In this document: piece by piece, positions 60,301 to 64,000 of the stretch
Position numbering within the stretch: the stretch's first letter is position 1
Layout of the letters: each line of letters starts with the position of its first letter
From: Bombus terrestris
Lineage: Eukaryota > Arthropoda > Insecta > Hymenoptera > Apidae
Direction: 5' to 3'
Length of the DNA stretch: 64,000 nucleotides
Assembly (NCBI RefSeq): GCF_910591885.1
Contig: NW_025963692.1
Coordinates: 1-64,000 of the forward strand
Notes under the pieces: generated by a model
Told to the model about the DNA's origin: nothing
The model's input: only the letters and a program-made list of their open reading frames with translations
The model's database searches: none
Program-made: the position numbers and the translations under genes

Positions 60301-62240
60301 CCCACGTTGTCCCACGTTGTCCCACGTTGTTCCAAGGTTTCCCACGTTGTCCCACGTTGTCCCACGTTGTCCCACGGTGTCCAACGATGTCCAACGGTGT
60401 CCAACGGTGTCCCACGGTGTCCAACGGTGTCCCACGTTGTCCCACGTTGTCCCACGTTGTCCCACGTTGTCCCACGTTGTCCAACGGTGTCCCACGGTGT
60501 CCAACGGTGTCCCACGTTGTCCCACGTTGTCCCACGGTGTCCCACGTTGTCCCACGTTGTCCCACGTTGTCCCACGTTGTCCCACGTTGTCCAACGGTGT
60601 CCCACGGTGTCCAACGTTGTCCCACGGTGTCCAACGGTGTCCAACGATGTCCAACGGTGTCCAACGGTGTCCCACGATGTCCACCGATGTCCAACGGTGT
60701 CCAACGGTGTCCAACGGTGTCCAACGGTGTCCAACGATGTCCAACGATGTCCAACGATGTCCAACGGTGTCCCACGTTGTCCCACGTTGTCCCACGTTGT
60801 CCCACGGTGACCAACGGTGTCCCACGTTGTCCCACGTTGTCCCACGTTGTCCCACGGTGTCCAACGGTGTCCCACGTTGTCCCACGTTGTCCCACGTTGT
60901 CCCACGTTGTCCCACGATGTCCCACGTTGTCCTACGTTGTCCCACGTTGTCCCACGTTGTCCCACGTTGTCCCACGTTGTCCCACGGTGTCCCACGTTGT
61001 CCCACGTTGTCCCACGTTGTCCCACGTTGTCCCACGTTGTCCCACGTTGTCCCACGGTGTCCCACGATGTCCAACGGTGTCCAACGGTGTCCCACGGTGT
61101 CCAACGGTGTCCCACGTTGTCCCACGTTGTCCCACGTTGTCCCACGTTGTCCCACGTTGTCCCACGTTGTCCAACGATGTCCAACGGTGTCCAACGATGT
61201 CCAACGGTGTCCAACGGTGTCCCACGGTGTCCCACGTTGTCCCACGTTGTCCCACGTTGTCCCACGTTGTCCCACGTTGTCCCACGTTGTCCCACGTTGT
61301 TCCAAGGTTTCCCACGTTGTCCCACGTTGTCCCACGTTGTCCCACGGTGTCCAACGATGTCCAACGGTGTCCAACGGTGTCCCACGGTGTCCAACGGTGT
61401 CCCACGTTGTCCCACGTTGTCCCACGTTGTCCCACGTTGTCCCACGTTGTCCAGCGGTGTCCCACGGTGTCCAACGGTGTCCCACGTTGTCCCACGTTGT
61501 CCCACGGTGTCCCACGTTGTCCCACGTTGTCCCACGTTGTCCCACGTTGTCCCACGTTGTCCAACGGTGTCCCACGGTGTCCAACGTTGTCCCACGGTGT
61601 CCAACGGTGTCCAACGATGTCCAACGGTGTCCAACGGTGTCCCACGATGTCCACCGATGTCCAACGGTGTCCAACGGTGTCCAACGGTGTCCAACGGTGT
61701 CCAACGATGTCCAACGATGTCCAACGATGTCCAACGGTGTCCCACGTTGTCCCACGTTGTCCCACGTTGTCCCACGGTGACCAACGGTGTCCCACGTTGT
61801 CCCACGTTGTCCCACGTTGTCCCACGGTGTCCAACGGTGTCCCACGTTGTCCCACGTTGTCCCACGTTGTCCCACGTTGTCCCACGATGTCCCACGTTGT
61901 CCTACGTTGTCCCACGTTGTCCCACGTTGTCCCACGTTGTCCCACGTTGTCCCACGTTGTCCCACGTTGTCCCACGTTGTCCCACGTTGTCCCACGTTGT
62001 CCCACGTTGTCCCACGTTGTCCCACGGTGTCCCACGATGTCCAACGGTGTCCAACGGTGTCCCACGGTGTCCAACGGTGTCCCACGTTGTCCCACGTTGT
62101 CCCACGTTGTCCCACGTTGTCCCACGTTGTCCCACGTTGTCCAACGATGTCCCACGGTGTCCAACGATGTCCAACGGTGTCCAACGGTGTCCCACGGTGT
62201 CCCACGTTGTCCCACGTTGTCCCACGTTGTCCCACGTTGT
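60301..62240 (+). repeat. 970-bp direct tandem duplication
   Basis: 60,301-61,270 is repeated at 61,271-62,240. Matching pairs are TTCCAAGG (60,331 and 61,301), GGTGACCAAC (60,807 and 61,777), GTTGTCCTAC (60,926 and 61,896) and the GGTGTCCCAC-GATGTCCAAC junction (61,051 and 62,021). Differences seen are CCAAC/CCAGC at 60,481 and 61,451, CCCACGGTGT/CCCACGTTGT at 60,981 and 61,951, and CCAAC/CCCAC at 61,181 and 62,151. Confidence 0.85.
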
Positions 62241-62399
62241 CCCACGTTGTCCCACGTTGTCCCACGTTGTCCCACGTTGTCCCACGTTGTCCCACGTTGT
62301 CCCACGTTGTCCCACGTTGTCCCACGTTGTCCCACGTTGTCCCACGTTGTCCCACGTTGTCCCACGTTGTCCCACGGTGTCCCACGATGTCCAACGGTG

Positions 62400-63140
62400 T
62401 CCCACGTTGTCCCACGTTGTCCCACGTTGTCCCACGTTGTCCCACGTTGTCCCACGTTGTCCCACGTTGTCCCACGTTGTCCCACGGTGTCCAACGATGT
62501 CCAACGATGTCCAACGGTGTCCAACGGTGTCCCACGATGTCCACCGATGTCCAACGGTGTCCAACGGTGTCCAACGGTGTCCAACGGTGTCCAACGATGT
62601 CCAACGATGTCCAACGATGTCCAACGGTGTCCAACGATGTCCAACGATGTCCAACGGTGTCCCACGATGTCCAACGATGTCCAACGATGTCCAACGGTGT
62701 CCAACGGTGTCCCACGTTGTCCCACGTTGTCCCACGTTGTCCCACGGTGTCCAACGATGCCCAACGGTGTCCCACGTTGTCCCACGTTGTCCCACGTTGT
62801 CCCACGTTGTCCCACGTTGTCCCACGTTGTCCCACGTTGTCCCACGTTGTCCCACGTTGTCCCACGTTGTCGCACGTTGTCCCACGTTGTCCCACGGTGT
62901 CCAACGGTGTCCCACGTTGTCCCACGTTGTCCCACGTTGTCCCACGTTGTCCCACGTTGTCCAACGGTGTCCCACGGTGTCCAACGGTGTCCCACGTTGT
63001 CCCACGTTGTCCCACGTTGTCCCACGGTGTCCAACGATGTCCAACGGTGTCCCACGTTGTCCCACGTTGTCCCACGTTGTCCCACGTTGTCCCACGTTGT
63101 TCCATGGTTTCCCACGTTGTCCCACGTTGTCCCACGTTGG
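62400..63140 (+). repeat. 740-bp segment, copy 2 (offset 2,940 bp)
   Basis: Partner of 59,460-60,200. The match stops where this copy has GTTGGCCCAC near 63,136 and the other continues with consensus units. Confidence 0.85.
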
Positions 63141-64000
63141 CCCACGGTGTCCCACGTTGTCCCACGGTGTCCAACGATGTCCAACGGTGTCCAACGGTGT
63201 CCCACGGTGTCCCACGTTGTCCCACGTTGTCCCACGTTGTCCCACGTTGTCCCACGTTGTCCCACGTTGTCCCACGTTGTCCCACGTTGTCCCACGTTGT
63301 TCCAAGGTTTCCCACGTTGTCCCACGTTGTCCCACGTTGTCCCACGGTGTCCAACGATGTCCAACGGTGTCCAACGGTGTCCCACGGTGTCCGACGGTGT
63401 CCCACGTTGTCCCACGTTGTCCCACGTTGTCCCACGTTGTCCCACGTTGTCCAACGGTGTCCCACGGTGTCCAACGGTGTCCCACGTTGTTCCACGTTGT
63501 CCCACGGTGTCCCACGTTGTCCCACGTTGTCCCACGTTGTCCCACGTTGTCCCACGTTGTCCAACGGTGTCCCACGGTGTCCAACGTTGTCCCACGGTGT
63601 CCAACGGTGTCCAACGATGTCCAACGGTGTCCAACGGTGTCCCACGATGTCCACCGATGTCCAACGGTGTCCAGCGGTGTCCCACGGTGTCCCACGTTGT
63701 CCCACGTTGTCCCACGTTGTCCCACGTTGTCCCACGTTGTCCCACGTTGTCCCACGTTGTCCCACGTTGTCCCACGTTGTCCCACGTTGTCCCACGTTGT
63801 CCCACGTTGTCCCACGTTGTCCCACGTTGTCCCACGGTGTCCAACGATGTCCAACGGTGTCCAACGGTGTCCCACGGTGTCCAACGGTGTCCCACGTTGT
63901 CCCACGTTGTCCCACGTTGTCCCACGTTGTCCCACGTTGTCCAGCGGTGTCCCACGGTGTCCAACGGTGTCCCACGTTGTCCCACGTTGTCCCACGGTGT

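Larger units (their letters stand above)
14541..63118 (+). repeat. Interspersed 20-bp cassette GTTGTTCCATGGTTTCCCAC
   Basis: Two neighbouring units with three linked changes, creating CCATGG (an NcoI site). I count about 43 copies: one at 1,151, then none until 14,541, then at irregular intervals, for example 15,591, 19,201, 23,471, 28,961, 33,371, 39,171, 43,231, 48,481, 52,550, 55,319, 57,778, 60,158 and 63,098. Variants are GTTGTCCCATGG at 49,950 and TTCCAAGG at about 60,331, 61,301 and 63,301. The three changes almost always travel together, so the cassette marks descent from one ancestral pair. Confidence 0.85.
1..64000 (+). repeat. Decameric satellite / giant minisatellite array, consensus GTTGTCCCAC
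   Basis: The sequence is a head-to-tail array of a 10-bp unit filling the window and running off both ends, about 6,400 units in one orientation with no inversion seen. Variation concentrates on unit position 2 (T/G/A) and position 8 (C/A). Rarer changes (GTTGTCCTAC, GTTGTTCCAC, GATGTCCACC, GATGCCCAAC, GTTGACCCAC, GGTGTGCAAC and others) serve as markers of copied segments. The consensus is 60% G+C, and its + strand is pyrimidine-rich (7 of 10 bases) with twice as many C as G. No telomere hexamer, CENP-B box, poly-A, transposon end or unique insert was seen. Copy number and higher-order structure fit eukaryotic heterochromatic satellite DNA (known behaviour of such arrays). Species, location and function are not shown by the sequence. 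Confidence 0.97.
58231..64000 (+). repeat. Right sub-region with 970- and 2,940-bp duplications
   Basis: Still purely decameric and in one register throughout. GGTGACCAAC units lie at 59,267, 60,807 and 61,777 and GTTGTCCTAC units at 59,386, 60,926 and 61,896. GTTGTCGCAC lies at 59,926 and 62,866. The two main duplications are listed separately. The array continues off the right edge in mid-unit, so the true end is not in the window. There is no gene. Confidence 0.8.

Noticed and set aside
1..64000. CRISPR array
   Set aside because: The period is 10 bp with no spacers; CRISPR repeats are about 23-50 bp, separated by unique spacers, and no cas gene is present.
1..64000. Repeat-rich structural, antifreeze-like or surface protein gene
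   Set aside because: A coding minisatellite would be expected to keep a unit length divisible by three and one open frame. A 10-bp unit with 1-bp losses and six open frames does not fit.
1..64000. Telomeric or canonical centromeric motifs
   Set aside because: I saw no TTAGGG/CCCTAA-type run and no CENP-B box. A centromeric or subtelomeric location stays possible but cannot be read from the unit.
1..64000. Artificial or purely erroneous assembly of a simple repeat
   Set aside because: Distinct markers with consistent offsets and private substitutions are hard to create by error. Local assembly duplication at 59-64 kb remains possible and is raised as a finding.

Overview
The whole 64 kb is one uninterrupted tandem array of a 10-bp unit, consensus GTTGTCCCAC on the + strand (GTGGGACAAC on the - strand), about 6,400 copies. 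I find no unique sequence anywhere, and no gene, RNA gene, transposon, CRISPR array, promoter, terminator or replication origin that I can support. Nearly all variation falls on unit position 2 (T, G or A) and position 8 (C or A), giving GTTGTCCCAC, GGTGTCCAAC, GATGTCCAAC, GGTGTCCCAC, GATGTCCCAC and GTTGTCCAAC, plus rarer variants that act as markers. An array of this size and organisation points to eukaryotic nuclear DNA (a satellite or giant minisatellite, of the kind found in centromeric, pericentromeric, subtelomeric or other heterochromatic blocks). The species and chromosomal site cannot be read from the window, because no flanking DNA is included.

Layout. 1-3,720: mostly consensus runs with several copies of a ~250-bp block. 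3,721-8,010: nested duplications at offsets of 1,980 and 800 bp. 8,011-11,450: mixed, with a 210-bp tandem duplication, ending at the array's only 1-bp insertion that I found. 11,451-18,070: a 20-bp CCATGG cassette becomes common. 18,071-21,670: a 1.25-kb segment repeated 2,350 bp away. 19,942-41,750: the clearest higher-order repeat, delimited by a unique GTTGACCCAC unit, with intervals of 3,779, 3,679, 3,450, 2,770, 3,460 and 2,340 bp. 41,751-48,720: a segment repeated at ~4.03-4.08 kb. 48,731-50,880: segment repeated at 1,110 bp. 50,910-58,230: the region richest in register shifts. 58,231-64,000: copies at 970 and 2,940 bp.

The unit has no stop triplet on either strand and 10 is not a multiple of 3, so all six frames stay open for thousands of codons and the three frames of a strand encode the same rotating decapeptide. 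These giant reading frames follow from the repeat and are not annotated as genes.

What deserves a second look is the array itself: its multi-scale duplication history, almost perfect 10-bp length discipline, intact CpG at nearly every unit junction, strong strand asymmetry with a regular G3N7 pattern on the - strand, and linked variants that show the natural unit boundary lies elsewhere than the obvious one.
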